From Bacteroidota bacterium (lineage in GTDB: Bacteria; Bacteroidota; Bacteroidia; Bacteroidales; JAAUTT01): DNA of 39,352 nucleotides. Positions 1 through 8,289 of this stretch are shown in pieces. Under the pieces are notes generated by a model, which saw only the letters and a list, made by a program, of their open reading frames with translations, did not search any database and was not told the origin of the DNA. The DNA lies in the NCBI GenBank assembly GCA_021779665.1, contig JAJYAG010000046.1, positions 1-39,352 of the forward strand, in the 5' to 3' direction. The position numbers and the translations under genes are program-made. Numbering within the stretch: position 1 is the first letter of the stretch; every line of letters starts with the position of its first letter.

Positions 1-1
1 T

Positions 2-619
2 ATTGTTTCAACACGTGTATTAAAGCCACATTGGGCCGTTTTATGGGCTGCACTTTTTAATTTTATTGCCTTTTTATTTTTTGGTGTACATGTTGCAACA
101 ACCATTGGTACCGATGTCAACCGGTATAAACTTGCAATGGCATTCCTGCTTACCACACGTGGCTTTCCGCAAATTTACTATGGTACTGAAATTATGATGA
201 CAGGCGATAAAAGTAAGGATGACGGGTACATCCGCCAGGATTTCCCAGGTGGCTGGCCCGGAGATTCCCGAAGCGCATTTACCAGTCAGGGCCGAACCGA
301 ACTTGAAAACGACGCTTTCAATTTCACAAAGAAACTGTTGAACTGGAGAAAGCAAAATCCCGTTATCCACACAGGAAAGCTTATGCACTATCTCCCATAC
401 GATAATTGTTATGTTTTTTTCCGTTACAACGACCAGAAAAAAGTAATGGTAATTCTGAATAACAATAACTCGCAATCGAGAAAACTTGATACCAGCCGGT
501 TTGCCGAAATGTTAAAAGACTACAGTACTGGTTACGAGGTAATCTCGGGAAAGAATATTGACAACCTTAATTCAATTGAAATAAGTGCCAAATCGGCAAT
601 GATCATTGAGTTAAAATAA
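2..619 (+). CDS. Chimeric partial ORF: PiT phosphate-transporter fragment fused to GH13 amylase C-terminus
   Basis: The frame is open from base 2, so the 5' end lies outside the window. The first ~36 codons (2-109) encode IVSTRVLKPHWAVLW followed by a hydrophobic helix, the hallmark N-terminal region of PiT-family inorganic phosphate transporters. From about base 113 it switches without a stop to the C-terminal end of a GH13 alpha-amylase/neopullulanase: LTTRGFPQIYYGTEI (beta-7/beta-8 region), FPGGWPGD, then a beta-sandwich-like tail ending at a TAA. The GH13 catalytic acids on beta-4, beta-5 and the beta-7 Asp would lie upstream and are absent, so the amylase part cannot be active as written. 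A transporter helix joined to a cytosolic or periplasmic hydrolase tail makes no biological sense. I read this as a rearrangement or an assembly join. A good terminator follows the stop. Confidence 0.75.
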   Translation: MVSTRVLKPHWAVLWAALFNFIAFLFFGVHVATTIGTDVNRYKLAMAFLLTTRGFPQIYYGTEIMMTGDKSKDDGYIRQDFPGGWPGDSRSAFTSQGRTELENDAFNFTKKLLNWRKQNPVIHTGKLMHYLPYDNCYVFFRYNDQKKVMVILNNNNSQSRKLDTSRFAEMLKDYSTGYEVISGKNIDNLNSIEISAKSAMIIELK

Positions 620-651
620 GAAGTTCATTTTTAGTTTATAGTTACGTTGAG

Positions 652-679
652 AAGATGGCTGTAATGGCCATCTTTTTTT
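652..679 (+). terminator. Rho-independent terminator after the GH13 fragment
   Basis: AAGATGGC (652-659) pairs with GCCATCTT (667-674) around a 7-nt loop and runs into seven T's (673-679). It lies 33 nt after the GH13 stop codon, so the end of that gene is a genuine transcription end. Confidence 0.85.
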
Positions 680-769
680 GTTTTATAGCGAACGGTGCTC
701 TTGCTAAACAAACATGCTGAATTAATGTTATTAGAGTAATATAAGTTCGATTAAATCTTTTAAATACAT

Positions 770-915
770 GATAATAAGGTTAAAATGACACAGGTATTTA
801 TTCTACTAAGGTTGGCGGAATTGAGAAATAAGGTTCTTCTTTCTGAAAACCTTATTTGTAGTCGTTTTTAAACCTTAGTACAAAAGATATAGAAAGGGAT
901 ATTAACCTTATTATC
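770..915. repeat. Three nested inverted repeats built on TAAGGTT/AACCTTA
   Basis: Three perfect inverted repeats share one centre: 770-783 with 902-915 (14 bp), 804-813 with 871-880 (10 bp), and 826-835 with 848-857 (10 bp). Every left arm contains TAAGGTT and every right arm AACCTTA, so there are six copies of one heptamer, three in each orientation. The unpaired stretches between stems are nearly equal on the two sides (20/21 and 12/13 nt). A weaker outer pairing (744-751 with 946-953, one G-U) may extend it. The whole fills the 371-bp gap between the GH13 fragment and the methyltransferase gene, where I see no gene. It could be a structured RNA, a multi-site operator or the remnant of a small mobile element. 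Confidence 0.7.
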
Positions 916-990
916 TTATTTTAATTATGTTACAGAATTTCTTAGATTGAACTCACGTTAGAATACTAATTTGTAACTAAAAACCATGAG

Positions 991-1617
991 ATGAAAACAT
1001 TATCAGCCACTTCTACTATTCTCATAATACTTTTTTCAGTTAGCTTAACAGCTCAAACAGTAAATAATCCCAAACTGGACAAACAGGTAAAAGATTTCCT
1101 GGCGAGCATGCAGAACAGCTGGAGCGACTGGAATGTTCCCGAATCGGACGGGCAGTTGCTGTATGATATCATTGTAAAAAATAATTACAAAACTGCTGTA
1201 GAAATTGGCACTTCCACGGGGCATTCCGGAATATGGATTGCCTGGGCACTGAGCAAAACAGGCGGCAAGCTTATTACCATTGAAATAGACCAGGACCGCT
1301 ATAAAGAGGCTCTGGCAAACTTCGAAAAAGCAGGACTAAAAAATTATATAGATGCCCGCCTTGCAGATGCCCACAAACTTGTGCCCGAATTGAAGGGCCC
1401 GATAGATTTTGTATTCAGCGATGCCGACAAAAGCTGGTATATTCAATATTTTAAGGATATGGATCCCAAATTAAAGGTTGGCGGCTGTTTTGTTACCCAT
1501 AACGTAAACCGGAATACAAATTATGGCTTCTACGAATATGTAAGCAAACTTCCTAATTACAAAACTACCCTTGACAATAATGGTGCGGGGATAGCCATAA
1601 GTTATAAAACCAAATAA
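991..1617 (+). CDS. Predicted exported O-methyltransferase-like protein (class I SAM fold)
   Basis: 208 residues. Residues 1-22 form a clear signal peptide (basic start, hydrophobic core, cleavage near TAQ-T). The rest matches the class I methyltransferases related to catechol/caffeoyl-CoA O-methyltransferases. The SAM-binding glycine motif is AVEIGTSTGHSG (69-80), followed by the acidic end of strand beta-2 (ITIEID, 95-100) and the DFVFSDADKSWY segment that carries metal or substrate ligands in this family. Length fits the family once the signal peptide is removed. An exported SAM enzyme is odd because SAM is cytoplasmic. Either the hydrophobic start is an anchor or the fold has another use. 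The start ATG at 991 is the only one that keeps the signal peptide. Substrate unknown. Confidence 0.8.
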   Translation: MKTLSATSTILIILFSVSLTAQTVNNPKLDKQVKDFLASMQNSWSDWNVPESDGQLLYDIIVKNNYKTAVEIGTSTGHSGIWIAWALSKTGGKLITIEIDQDRYKEALANFEKAGLKNYIDARLADAHKLVPELKGPIDFVFSDADKSWYIQYFKDMDPKLKVGGCFVTHNVNRNTNYGFYEYVSKLPNYKTTLDNNGAGIAISYKTK

Positions 1618-1699
1618 ACTGTTGCGAGAAAAAATAATAATCGGGAAAACATTTTGTCTAAAAATGCCTTTAGATAAAATCAACTGTGACAAAATGGTG

Positions 1700-1707
1700 T
1701 AGTTTTG
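1700..1707 (+). promoter_or_regulatory. Bacteroidetes -7 box TAGTTTTG
   Basis: Exact match to the Bacteroidetes sigma-ABfr -7 consensus TAnnTTTG, 18 nt upstream of the ATG at 1726. I see no good -33 TTTG at the usual distance. Its position argues against a TTG start at 1705, which would lie inside the box. Confidence 0.5.
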
Positions 1708-1725
1708 CGCGTCAAAAATTTCAGA

Positions 1726-2352
1726 ATGAAACCTACGATAGAAGAGCTTAAGGGAGAAAAAGGATATCAGCACGTTTTAACGGTGCCTTTTGATAAACTT
1801 TTGCCTTTTTTGTTCGAAAACATGAAGCCCAATACCAAAACCATGGGATTCTTTTACTTCTTCCTGCTCTTATGCGCTCTTTCGGTCCTGACCTTCCTGT
1901 TCCAGCCAGGTTATACTTTTGCGCAGCTTTTCTGGTTTGGTCTGGCAGGATTTGTATCTTCGTTTACAATCATGGTCCCACTGCATGAATTATTGCATGG
2001 CATCACTTTCAAAATTTTCAAAGCTGAAAAACTTAAGTATGGCAAAGACCTGAAGCAGATGATGTTTTACGTTACTGCCGACAATTTTGTAATGAACAGA
2101 AAGGAATTCTCCATTCTGGCTTTAATGCCCTTTGCCGTTATCACACTATTCTTGCTTTTACTGGAATTGATTTTGCCCCATAATTACATCTGGTTCTTCC
2201 TTTCGGCAATTTTCTGGCATGCAACCATGTGTATCGGCGACTTTGCCATGCTTGCATTTTTCGAGAAGTTCAACTACCTCGAATTATTCACCTTCGACGA
2301 TGCCAAACAAAAAATCACTTATTTCTACTGCAAAAGCCCGGATAATTTTTGA
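1726..2352 (+). CDS. DUF3267-type membrane zincin metalloprotease-like protein
   Basis: 208 residues with four or more hydrophobic segments (about 41-60, 65-86, 124-146, 154-175). HELLH (87-91) is an HExxH zinc-protease signature at the end of a membrane helix, as in the DUF3267 'putative zincin peptidase' family. A GDFAML segment near residue 180 may give the third ligand. This suggests an intramembrane or membrane-bound metalloprotease, but no substrate can be named. I chose ATG 1726 over an in-frame TTG at 1705 because the TTG overlaps a perfect -7 box. The TGA stop directly abuts the stop codon of the convergent chemoreceptor gene, with no intervening base. Confidence 0.75.
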   Translation: MKPTIEELKGEKGYQHVLTVPFDKLLPFLFENMKPNTKTMGFFYFFLLLCALSVLTFLFQPGYTFAQLFWFGLAGFVSSFTIMVPLHELLHGITFKIFKAEKLKYGKDLKQMMFYVTADNFVMNRKEFSILALMPFAVITLFLLLLELILPHNYIWFFLSAIFWHATMCIGDFAMLAFFEKFNYLELFTFDDAKQKITYFYCKSPDNF

Positions 2353-3894
2353 TTATTTGAAAAACGACACCAGCTCTTTAAGCTTTTCGGCCTGACTGTT
2401 TAACTCATCAGCCCGCGAAGCCAGATGTTCGGCTGAGGCTGCATTTTGCTGCACAACTTCACTTAATTGCTGCAAAGCATTGCTCACCTGATTCGAGCCT
2501 GAGCTTTGTTCCTTACCCGAAGCAGCAATCTCCTGCACAAGCTTGGATGTTCGTGTAATTTCAGGAACCAGAAGTTCCAGCTTCCCTCTTGCTTCTTCAA
2601 TAAACTTCACTCCATTATCGGATACTTCATTTATTTCAACAGCAGCAACTTTACTTTTTTCGGCTAATTTCCTCACTTCGGTGGCTACCACCGCAAAACC
2701 TTTACCGTGTTCTCCGGCACGGGCAGCTTCAACTGCAGCATTTAATGCCAGCAGGTTGGTTTGGAAAGAAATATCGGTAATGATGCTTATTTTCCCAGCT
2801 ATATTTTGCATGGAAGTTACTGCACTCGCCATAGCATCGTGGGTAATCTGAATACCATCAGTAGTTTTCCGGGCAATGCCTTCAGTTTCGGTGGCATTTA
2901 TGGTGCTTTGCTCAATCCCGGCAGTAATCTGTTCCATCGTAGCCGAAACTTCTTCGGTGGACGAAGCTTGTTCGCTGGCACCGCTTGAAATATTCTCCGA
3001 AGAATTTTTGAACTCCCGGCTGATCTTCAGCATCAGCGAAGCGCTCTTTGAAATCTGGGTACTTATATCCTTCAGAGTCCCGATCATATGAACCAGAGCT
3101 TTGTTTAACTGAGCAATTTCATCATCGTACGCCTCATCCATAGCGAGGGAAAGATTTCCGTTCGACACCTCATTGGTCTTAAAAATAGCTTCTTTCAGAG
3201 GATTTACAATACTCTTGTATATGATGTAAACTAAAGGCAGAATTGCTGCCAAAATGAGCACAATAAAAATGATTACGCTGGTTGTTGTTTTCGAGACCTG
3301 ATTTTTTATCTCACTTTCCAGCGCTGTTTTGGCATCCTGAATGTTATCAATATAAATTCCGGTACCAATCCACATTTCGGTTCCGGGAATCATTTCGGAA
3401 TACCCAAGCTTAGGCTGATCGCCTTTGTTGGGTTTTGGGAAAACATATTCCACAAACCCGCCTCCACTCCTCGCCTGCTTATCGAGTTCCTGAACAAAAT
3501 AAATTCCGTTAACATCCTTTGTCTGGGCCAGATCCTTACCCACTGATTCGGGTTTAATAGGCAAGGCAACGTTCACAGTACCCTTATAAATAAAATAGTA
3601 CCCGGAACTATCGGCTTCGAACCTGATTTTATCAACAGCAGCGCGTAAAACAATTTCTAAACTGTCAGCAGGAATGTTCTGTATCAGCTTTCCTAAAGAA
3701 TTGCTCATAGAATGTACGGCTACTTTCAGTTTTGATTTTTGCAACTCCATTAACCTCGTCTGAATAGCTTCAGTTGAATGCATTCTTGTTTTTCTGAATC
3801 CATTCAGAAATAAAGAAGTGGTGATAATCATCAAGACTAAAAAGATCCCGACAATAAAGAAAAGGCGGTGAGTAATTTTGAATTTTCGGATCAT
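2353..3894 (-). CDS. Methyl-accepting chemotaxis protein with a single Cache sensor
   Basis: 513 residues. Topology: TM1 about 11-31, a periplasmic sensor of ~170 residues with the sCache_2-like pattern (GYYFIY, then [14 protein letters not shown]), TM2 about 204-226, a HAMP domain, then a long helical signalling domain. The hairpin tip is recognisable: [20 protein letters not shown] followed by [11 protein letters not shown], which binds CheA and CheW. Such receptors usually detect small carboxylates or other metabolites. No che genes are in the window, so this is an orphan receptor, and the specificity is unknown. It is convergent with the DUF3267 gene, stop against stop. It probably has its own promoter, since the Lrp gene upstream ends 109 nt away. 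Confidence 0.93.
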   Translation of the reverse strand: MIRKFKITHRLFFIVGIFLVLMIITTSLFLNGFRKTRMHSTEAIQTRLMELQKSKLKVAVHSMSNSLGKLIQNIPADSLEIVLRAAVDKIRFEADSSGYYFIYKGTVNVALPIKPESVGKDLAQTKDVNGIYFVQELDKQARSGGGFVEYVFPKPNKGDQPKLGYSEMIPGTEMWIGTGIYIDNIQDAKTALESEIKNQVSKTTTSVIIFIVLILAAILPLVYIIYKSIVNPLKEAIFKTNEVSNGNLSLAMDEAYDDEIAQLNKALVHMIGTLKDISTQISKSASLMLKISREFKNSSENISSGASEQASSTEEVSATMEQITAGIEQSTINATETEGIARKTTDGIQITHDAMASAVTSMQNIAGKISIITDISFQTNLLALNAAVEAARAGEHGKGFAVVATEVRKLAEKSKVAAVEINEVSDNGVKFIEEARGKLELLVPEITRTSKLVQEIAASGKEQSSGSNQVSNALQQLSEVVQQNAASAEHLASRADELNSQAEKLKELVSFFK

Positions 3895-3927
3895 AGGTAT
3901 AAAGTTAGCTTTTATTAAATTTAACTA

Positions 3928-3943
3928 ATTTAGACTAAATCTA
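3928..3943 (-). promoter_or_regulatory. Palindrome and near-consensus -7 box upstream of the chemoreceptor gene
   Basis: ATTTAGACTAAAT (3928-3940) is a perfect 6-1-6 palindrome. On the minus strand it overlaps TAGATTTA (3943-3936), one base from TAnnTTTG. It lies 34-49 nt upstream of the ATG. In AT-rich DNA this may be chance. Confidence 0.3.
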
Positions 3944-4003
3944 AAAGCTTTTACCTCTAAAAATCCGGAAAAAAGGAATTTTTAATACCTTGTTAATCTG
4001 AAA

Positions 4004-4462
4004 TTAAACCGGCAGCTGGCGTTTAATGCTTTCTTCGAGGGAGATGAAGGTTTCGGTACGAGAAATCCCTTGTATGGCCTGCAACTTTTCAGTAAGAATT
4101 TCTTTCAGGTGCTCGTTGTTACGGGCATATAGTTTTATAAGAATAGAATAGTTTCCTGTTGTATAATGAGCCTCCGTAATTTCCAGAATTTGCTCGAGTT
4201 GTTTCGAAACTTCGTGGTACATACTGGCCTTTTCAAGAAAAATTCCAATGTAAGCACAAGTTTGGTAGCCAACTTTAATAGGATCGAGAATAAATTCGGC
4301 ACCCGAAATTACCCCTATTCTGATCAATCGTTGCACCCTCTGATGAACAGCGGCTCCTGAAACACCACATTCACGCCCGACTTCCAGGAAAGGAGTACGG
4401 GCATTTTTCTTGATTATTGAAAGTATTTTACGATCAAGACTGTCTATCTGAAAATTTTCCAT
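4004..4462 (-). CDS. Lrp/AsnC family transcriptional regulator
   Basis: 152 residues, the usual length of the family. The N-terminal winged helix-turn-helix opens with the signature LDRKILSIIKKNARTPFLEV and continues with a recognition helix in GVSGAAVHQRVQRL. A C-terminal RAM (ACT-like) ligand-binding domain spans about 65-145 (TCAYIGIFLEK, then EAHYTTGNYSILIKLYARN). These proteins bind DNA as dimers or octamers and respond to amino acids or other small effectors. Likely autoregulated. Targets cannot be read here. The neighbouring MscS and Ddl genes are on the same strand, upstream, with 90 nt between the MscS start-side neighbour and this gene. Confidence 0.93.
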   Translation of the reverse strand: MENFQIDSLDRKILSIIKKNARTPFLEVGRECGVSGAAVHQRVQRLIRIGVISGAEFILDPIKVGYQTCAYIGIFLEKASMYHEVSKQLEQILEITEAHYTTGNYSILIKLYARNNEHLKEILTEKLQAIQGISRTETFISLEESIKRQLPV

Positions 4463-4520
4463 GGGTGCAATTCCTTTACATTCTTAAATTAAAAGCGGGC
4501 TTAAAGTTAATTTTTTTAAG

Positions 4521-4528
4521 CAAAAATA
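4521..4528 (-). promoter_or_regulatory. -7 box TATTTTTG upstream of the Lrp gene
   Basis: The minus strand reads TATTTTTG, matching TAnnTTTG exactly, about 60 nt upstream of the Lrp/AsnC start codon. A TTG lies 14 nt further upstream, closer than the usual 19 nt, so the -33 element is uncertain. Confidence 0.45.
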
Positions 4529-4552
4529 AAAACAGCTAAAAACAATAAATGT

Positions 4553-5764
4553 TTATTTCATGCGCATATCATTTCCTGTAGGTGCCTGGAATATTTTCAA
4601 ATCAAAATCCTTCATCTTTGCTAAAAAGTGTTCAAAAATAAAAGATTGGTTCTTTTCGAAAGGTATTCCTGCCTTTTCCTTCAGAAATGCAACGTACTGA
4701 ACTGAAATTCCATTTCCACCCTCCGTAGTAGTAATGGTGGACAGAATGGTCATATTTGAATTGGTAACCGGGAAATTCCTTAAATATTCCTCAATATAAT
4801 ATCTGAAGATAGTCAGATTTGTAAACTGATTTTCTTTAAAGGTTTCAAAAAAGCCACGGAGTAATGGTATTTCTTTGAATTTTGCAATCATCTCCTCGTC
4901 GCAGAAACGAACGGTATTGACATCCACATTAAACACCTTCTTAATGCGGCGGCCTTCAGACTGTTCCATACCTCTCCAGTTGGTAAACGATTCTGAAACG
5001 AGCGCATATGTGGGTATTGTGACAATTGTTTTATCCCAGTTCTGAACCTTAACAGTTGTAAGTGAAATATCAATCACGGTACCATCGGCCTTTTTTGCTG
5101 GCATTTCGACCCAGTCGCCCGGTTTTAACATATCGTTTGCCGAGAGCTGAATACTGGCTACCAGTCCAAGAATTGTATCTTTAAAAACCAACATTAAGAC
5201 CGCAGCCATAGCTCCTAAACCTGTAAACAGATTCTTAGCAGGAGTACCCGTCAGAATTGAAATGACTACAATAACAACAATTACGTACAGAATGATTTTT
5301 ACTACCTGAATATATCCTTTGATGGTTCTTTCCTTGGAAACAGGAAGTGTAAGGTATATTTCGTGCAATGCATCAAGAAACGAAAGCAGCACAAGCAGGG
5401 AAATGATAACCATGTAAACCAGGCAGAGTGTCTGCACAAGAGACATAAATCCCGGATAAGCTGCCAAAGGCAGCTTAACAGCATGATAAATTACTGCAGC
5501 AGGAGCAATGAGCGATAACCGGTTAAAGACTTTTCTCTCAAAAATAATATCATCCCAGGTAGTCTTGCTTTTTTTCACCATCAGGTGCAGTGCTCCAAGA
5601 ATAATGCGTTTGGCTATAAAATTGGCCATCCATGCCAATAATATTATAACCAGAATTACGACTGTTATTTTAAAGATATCAGCAAAATATGCCGATATGC
5701 CCCAATCAATTAACTGCTGTTTTAATAATTCGAGATATGCAAGGTATTGTTCGTACTGCTTCAT
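4553..5764 (-). CDS. MscS-family mechanosensitive ion channel (YbdG/MscM-like)
   Basis: 403 residues. Several membrane helices occupy the N-terminal half (about 25-50, 80-135, 150-175). The pore-lining and beta-domain region follows: LFTGLGAMAAVLMLVFKDTI, LVASIQLSANDMLKPGDWVE, DGTVIDISLTTVKVQNWD, IVTIPTYALVSESFTNWR. This is the conserved MscS core, and the C-terminal extension is like that of the larger YbdG type. It releases solutes when membrane tension rises. The gene lies 68 nt downstream of ddl on the same strand, so the two may be co-transcribed, pairing cell-wall synthesis with turgor control. That functional link is inference. Confidence 0.92.
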   Translation of the reverse strand: MKQYEQYLAYLELLKQQLIDWGISAYFADIFKITVVILVIILLAWMANFIAKRIILGALHLMVKKSKTTWDDIIFERKVFNRLSLIAPAAVIYHAVKLPLAAYPGFMSLVQTLCLVYMVIISLLVLLSFLDALHEIYLTLPVSKERTIKGYIQVVKIILYVIVVIVVISILTGTPAKNLFTGLGAMAAVLMLVFKDTILGLVASIQLSANDMLKPGDWVEMPAKKADGTVIDISLTTVKVQNWDKTIVTIPTYALVSESFTNWRGMEQSEGRRIKKVFNVDVNTVRFCDEEMIAKFKEIPLLRGFFETFKENQFTNLTIFRYYIEEYLRNFPVTNSNMTILSTITTTEGGNGISVQYVAFLKEKAGIPFEKNQSFIFEHFLAKMKDFDLKIFQAPTGNDMRMK

Positions 5765-5832
5765 ACTATACTTTCAAAAATTTCCGCGAAAATAAAATAA
5801 ATTAGATTTTGTTTTGGCCTGATATTAAAATT

Positions 5833-6813
5833 TTATGCTCTGCTTAAAGCATCCTCTATCAGCATGGTTATAGCCTCTTTCATCGAAATATCCTTTGCTT
5901 TGATCATTCGCGGAATAATGGATGCTTCTGTCATTCCCGGAACTGTATTTACTTCAAGGAAATACAGTTTTTCATCCTTGATGATATAATCGATACGCAC
6001 AACGCCGCGACAAAATAATTTATCGTAAATGAGAGCAGAGGTTTTTTCGCATGCTTCCCATATATGTTGAGGAATGCGGGCAGGAATAATTTCATCGGCC
6101 ATGCCGCTGGTATATTTGGCTTCGTAATCGAAGAATTCCTTTTTGCTTACAATTTCGGCAATAGGAAGAACCTGCATTTTACCAAGAGTTTTTATAACTC
6201 CGCAGGTAACTTCGGTTCCCTTTATAAATTCTTCGACAATCACTTCCGAGTCGTGTTCCAGCGCGGTGCGAATCGCGCCTTCCATTTCAGCTTCCGAAGA
6301 AATTTTTGAAGTACCGCAACTGGAACCTCCGTTATTAGGTTTGATAAAACATGGCAACCCCAGATATTTAACTACTTCAGCAGTGTTAACAACATCGTTT
6401 TTATGAAAGATAAGTCCCTTGGCCATATAAACTCCGTAAGGAGCCAGATAATGCTTTGTGGCAAATTTATTGAAGGTCAAAGAAGAAGTCATGACTCCGC
6501 AGGTAGTGTAAGGGAGCCCGATAAGTTCAAAGTACGATTGCAATTTTCCATCTTCGCCTGGTGTTCCGTGAATTCCAACCAAAGCGCAGTCGAATTTCGT
6601 CTTTTTCCCATTGTAGGTAACAGAAAAATCGTTTTTGTCGACTTCCACCTCAGCTCCATCCATTTTGGCCGTCCACTGCATACCTTTCATGTGTATAAGT
6701 ACCGGACTGTATTTTGTTCTGTCGATTTGTGAAAATAACTGGTTGCCGCTTTTAATCGAAACTTCGTACTCGCCGGAATCGCCACCGGCAACAATGGCTA
6801 TATTTTTGATCAT
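5833..6813 (-). CDS. ddl: D-alanine--D-alanine ligase
   Basis: 326 residues, normal for the family. It joins two D-alanines with ATP for peptidoglycan precursors, in the cytoplasm. Visible ATP-grasp signatures: GIHGTPGEDGKLQSYFEL (family signature 1), PCFIKPNNGGSSCGTSKI (ATP-binding loop), IVEEFIKGTEVTCGV, and the metal-binding end FLEVNTVPGMTEASIIPRM (signature 2). The N-terminal VAGGDSGEYEVSIKSG is the substrate-loop start. ATG 6813 is immediately before the first beta strand. mscS follows 68 nt downstream in the same direction. The 456-bp region upstream contains two small hairpins but no other gene. Confidence 0.96.
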   Translation of the reverse strand: MIKNIAIVAGGDSGEYEVSIKSGNQLFSQIDRTKYSPVLIHMKGMQWTAKMDGAEVEVDKNDFSVTYNGKKTKFDCALVGIHGTPGEDGKLQSYFELIGLPYTTCGVMTSSLTFNKFATKHYLAPYGVYMAKGLIFHKNDVVNTAEVVKYLGLPCFIKPNNGGSSCGTSKISSEAEMEGAIRTALEHDSEVIVEEFIKGTEVTCGVIKTLGKMQVLPIAEIVSKKEFFDYEAKYTSGMADEIIPARIPQHIWEACEKTSALIYDKLFCRGVVRIDYIIKDEKLYFLEVNTVPGMTEASIIPRMIKAKDISMKEAITMLIEDALSRA

Positions 6814-6913
6814 AATTGATATAATTGGGTTAAGAAGAAAATCAGAAAACGGGCACCAAGATACTAAATTGTGGAGCGAAGAGAAAATGTTCGGAAAAGA
6901 ATATGTTTTAAAT

Positions 6914-6982
6914 AGCCAGGATGAATTCTTATTCGTGCATTCCTGGCATTAATCCCTCAAAATTGTCCGTTATCGAACGGGC
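6914..6982. other. Two hairpins in the region upstream of ddl
   Basis: GCCAGGA and TCCTGGC pair around about 19 nt (roughly 6916-6949). GTCCGTT (6965-6971) pairs with AACGGGC (6976-6982) around ATCG, with one G-T. They lie 100-170 nt upstream of the ddl start on its transcribed side. They could be in a long leader, or be unrelated. Confidence 0.35.
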
Positions 6983-7164
6983 ATGTTCTTTTATGTTACA
7001 CTTTGGGTCATATATGAATATACTACAAAATGGTGTATTTTAAAGTTAATCAGATGTTTACAAATTGTGGCACAAGGATTGTATTATTTGATCATATAAC
7101 AATGAAAAAATACTCATACATATAAAATTAGTTAGTAGTAGTTAGTTTAATAGTTATTCAACTA

Positions 7165-7200
7165 AAAAGGCAGTCCTGTGAAGCACTGCCTTTTAAATTT
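7165..7200 (+). terminator. Orphan terminator-like hairpin
   Basis: AAAAGGCAGT (7165-7174) and ACTGCCTTTT (7185-7194) form a 10-bp stem, followed by AAATTT. No gene on the plus strand precedes it for several kilobases, and on the minus strand nothing enters from the right because the next gene is plus-oriented. It may close an unannotated small RNA in 6985-7165 or be a relic. Confidence 0.55.
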
Positions 7201-7257
7201 TATATGGGTACCATTAAATTTTTCAACTTCTTCAGTCAATTTCATTCTACGATTTTT

Positions 7258-7265
7258 TAAGTTTG
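7258..7265 (+). promoter_or_regulatory. -7 box TAAGTTTG abutting the start codon
   Basis: TAAGTTTG matches TAnnTTTG exactly and ends 4 nt before the ATG at 7270. If it is used, transcription would begin at or within a base or two of the start codon, giving a leaderless or nearly leaderless mRNA. No TTTG is seen at the -33 position, which lowers confidence. Confidence 0.4.
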
Positions 7266-7269
7266 GGGA

Positions 7270-8289
7270 ATGAAATCTCCCAAACTGAGCATATTATTGC
7301 TTCTTTTGTTTGTATGTTCATGCAAACAAGAGACTTCACGGGCATTTTATTATTGGAAATCAGTTTACAAAATATCTTCTTCTCAGGAAAAGACCCTCTC
7401 CGATCTGAAAGTTACCAAATTGTATATTCGTTTTTTCGATGTGGACTGGAACGAATCGGCCGGATTGGTAACGCCCAAAGCAAAAATCCGTTTTTTAGAG
7501 AAACCATCAGGAAATTTTGAGATTATACCTGTAGTTTACATTGTAAATCGCTCTCTTCAGAAAATCAAAGCGCAACAGGTAACAGCAATGGCTTCTAATA
7601 TTTTAAAACTAACGAATGAAATAGCTGAAAACAACAACCTCTCTTTTAGTGAATTTCAATTAGATTGCGACTGGACCGAAAGCACCCGGGAGAATTACTT
7701 CGCCTTACTGGAAACAATAAAAAACAATCTGGCACCAAAGAAGATAATAATTTCAGCAACTATCCGGTTACATCAGGTAAAATACCAGCAAATTACAGGG
7801 GTTCCACCTGTGGATCGTGGAATGCTGATGTACTACAACATGGGAAAAATAAATACCGACCCGGCAAACAATTCCATATTCAACCAGGACGATGCAGCAA
7901 AATATATCGATTACATTCCCGGTTATCCATTAAAACTCGATGCCGCCCTGCCAGCATTTTCATGGGGAATCCATATCCGCAAAGGCAATATAATTGAGCT
8001 TTTAAACAATATGGCTACTGGAGATTTTATTAATAAAGGTGAATTCATCAAATCAGAAAATAACATTTATATTGCACAAAAGTCGTTCTTTTACCGTGGT
8101 TACTACTTTATGGAAGGCGACGAGGTTAAAATTGAAGAAACCAGCCCAAAAGAGTGCCATGCAGCAGCAAAACAGCTTAAAAGCAAACTTAATTCAGCAG
8201 GAACCGTAGCTATATATCATCTCGACTCTTTAATATTTTCCCGATATGAAAAACAGGATTTCGAAAAGGTTTTTAATTACTATCGTTAG
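7270..8289 (+). CDS. Lipoprotein with TIM-barrel-like (DUF3142/glycoside-hydrolase-like) domain
   Basis: 339 residues. The start is a lipoprotein signal with lipobox LFVCSC, so the mature protein would be anchored through Cys17 or Cys19. The rest resembles the DUF3142-type alpha/beta barrel: LYIRFFDVDW (about 52-61), EFQLDCDWTESTRENYFALL (about 127-146) and IIISATIRLHQV. The acidic clusters on strand ends (FDVDW, LDCDW) would line a barrel pocket. Family assignment is tentative and no activity is established. The stop lies 44 nt inside the next gene, which has its own signal peptide, so the two are translationally coupled and probably work together at the cell surface or in the periplasm. Confidence 0.7.
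   Translation: MKSPKLSILLLLLFVCSCKQETSRAFYYWKSVYKISSSQEKTLSDLKVTKLYIRFFDVDWNESAGLVTPKAKIRFLEKPSGNFEIIPVVYIVNRSLQKIKAQQVTAMASNILKLTNEIAENNNLSFSEFQLDCDWTESTRENYFALLETIKNNLAPKKIIISATIRLHQVKYQQITGVPPVDRGMLMYYNMGKINTDPANNSIFNQDDAAKYIDYIPGYPLKLDAALPAFSWGIHIRKGNIIELLNNMATGDFINKGEFIKSENNIYIAQKSFFYRGYYFMEGDEVKIEETSPKECHAAAKQLKSKLNSAGTVAIYHLDSLIFSRYEKQDFEKVFNYYR

Noticed and set aside
107-112. GGTACC at the chimeric junction as a KpnI cloning scar
   Set aside because: The same hexamer occurs elsewhere in the window (about 7206 and 15089), so it is not evidence of vector or cloning.
7263-7520. 85-residue frame overlapping the lipoprotein gene start
   Set aside because: It lies in another frame of a clear lipoprotein gene and lacks any family features. 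It is a shadow.
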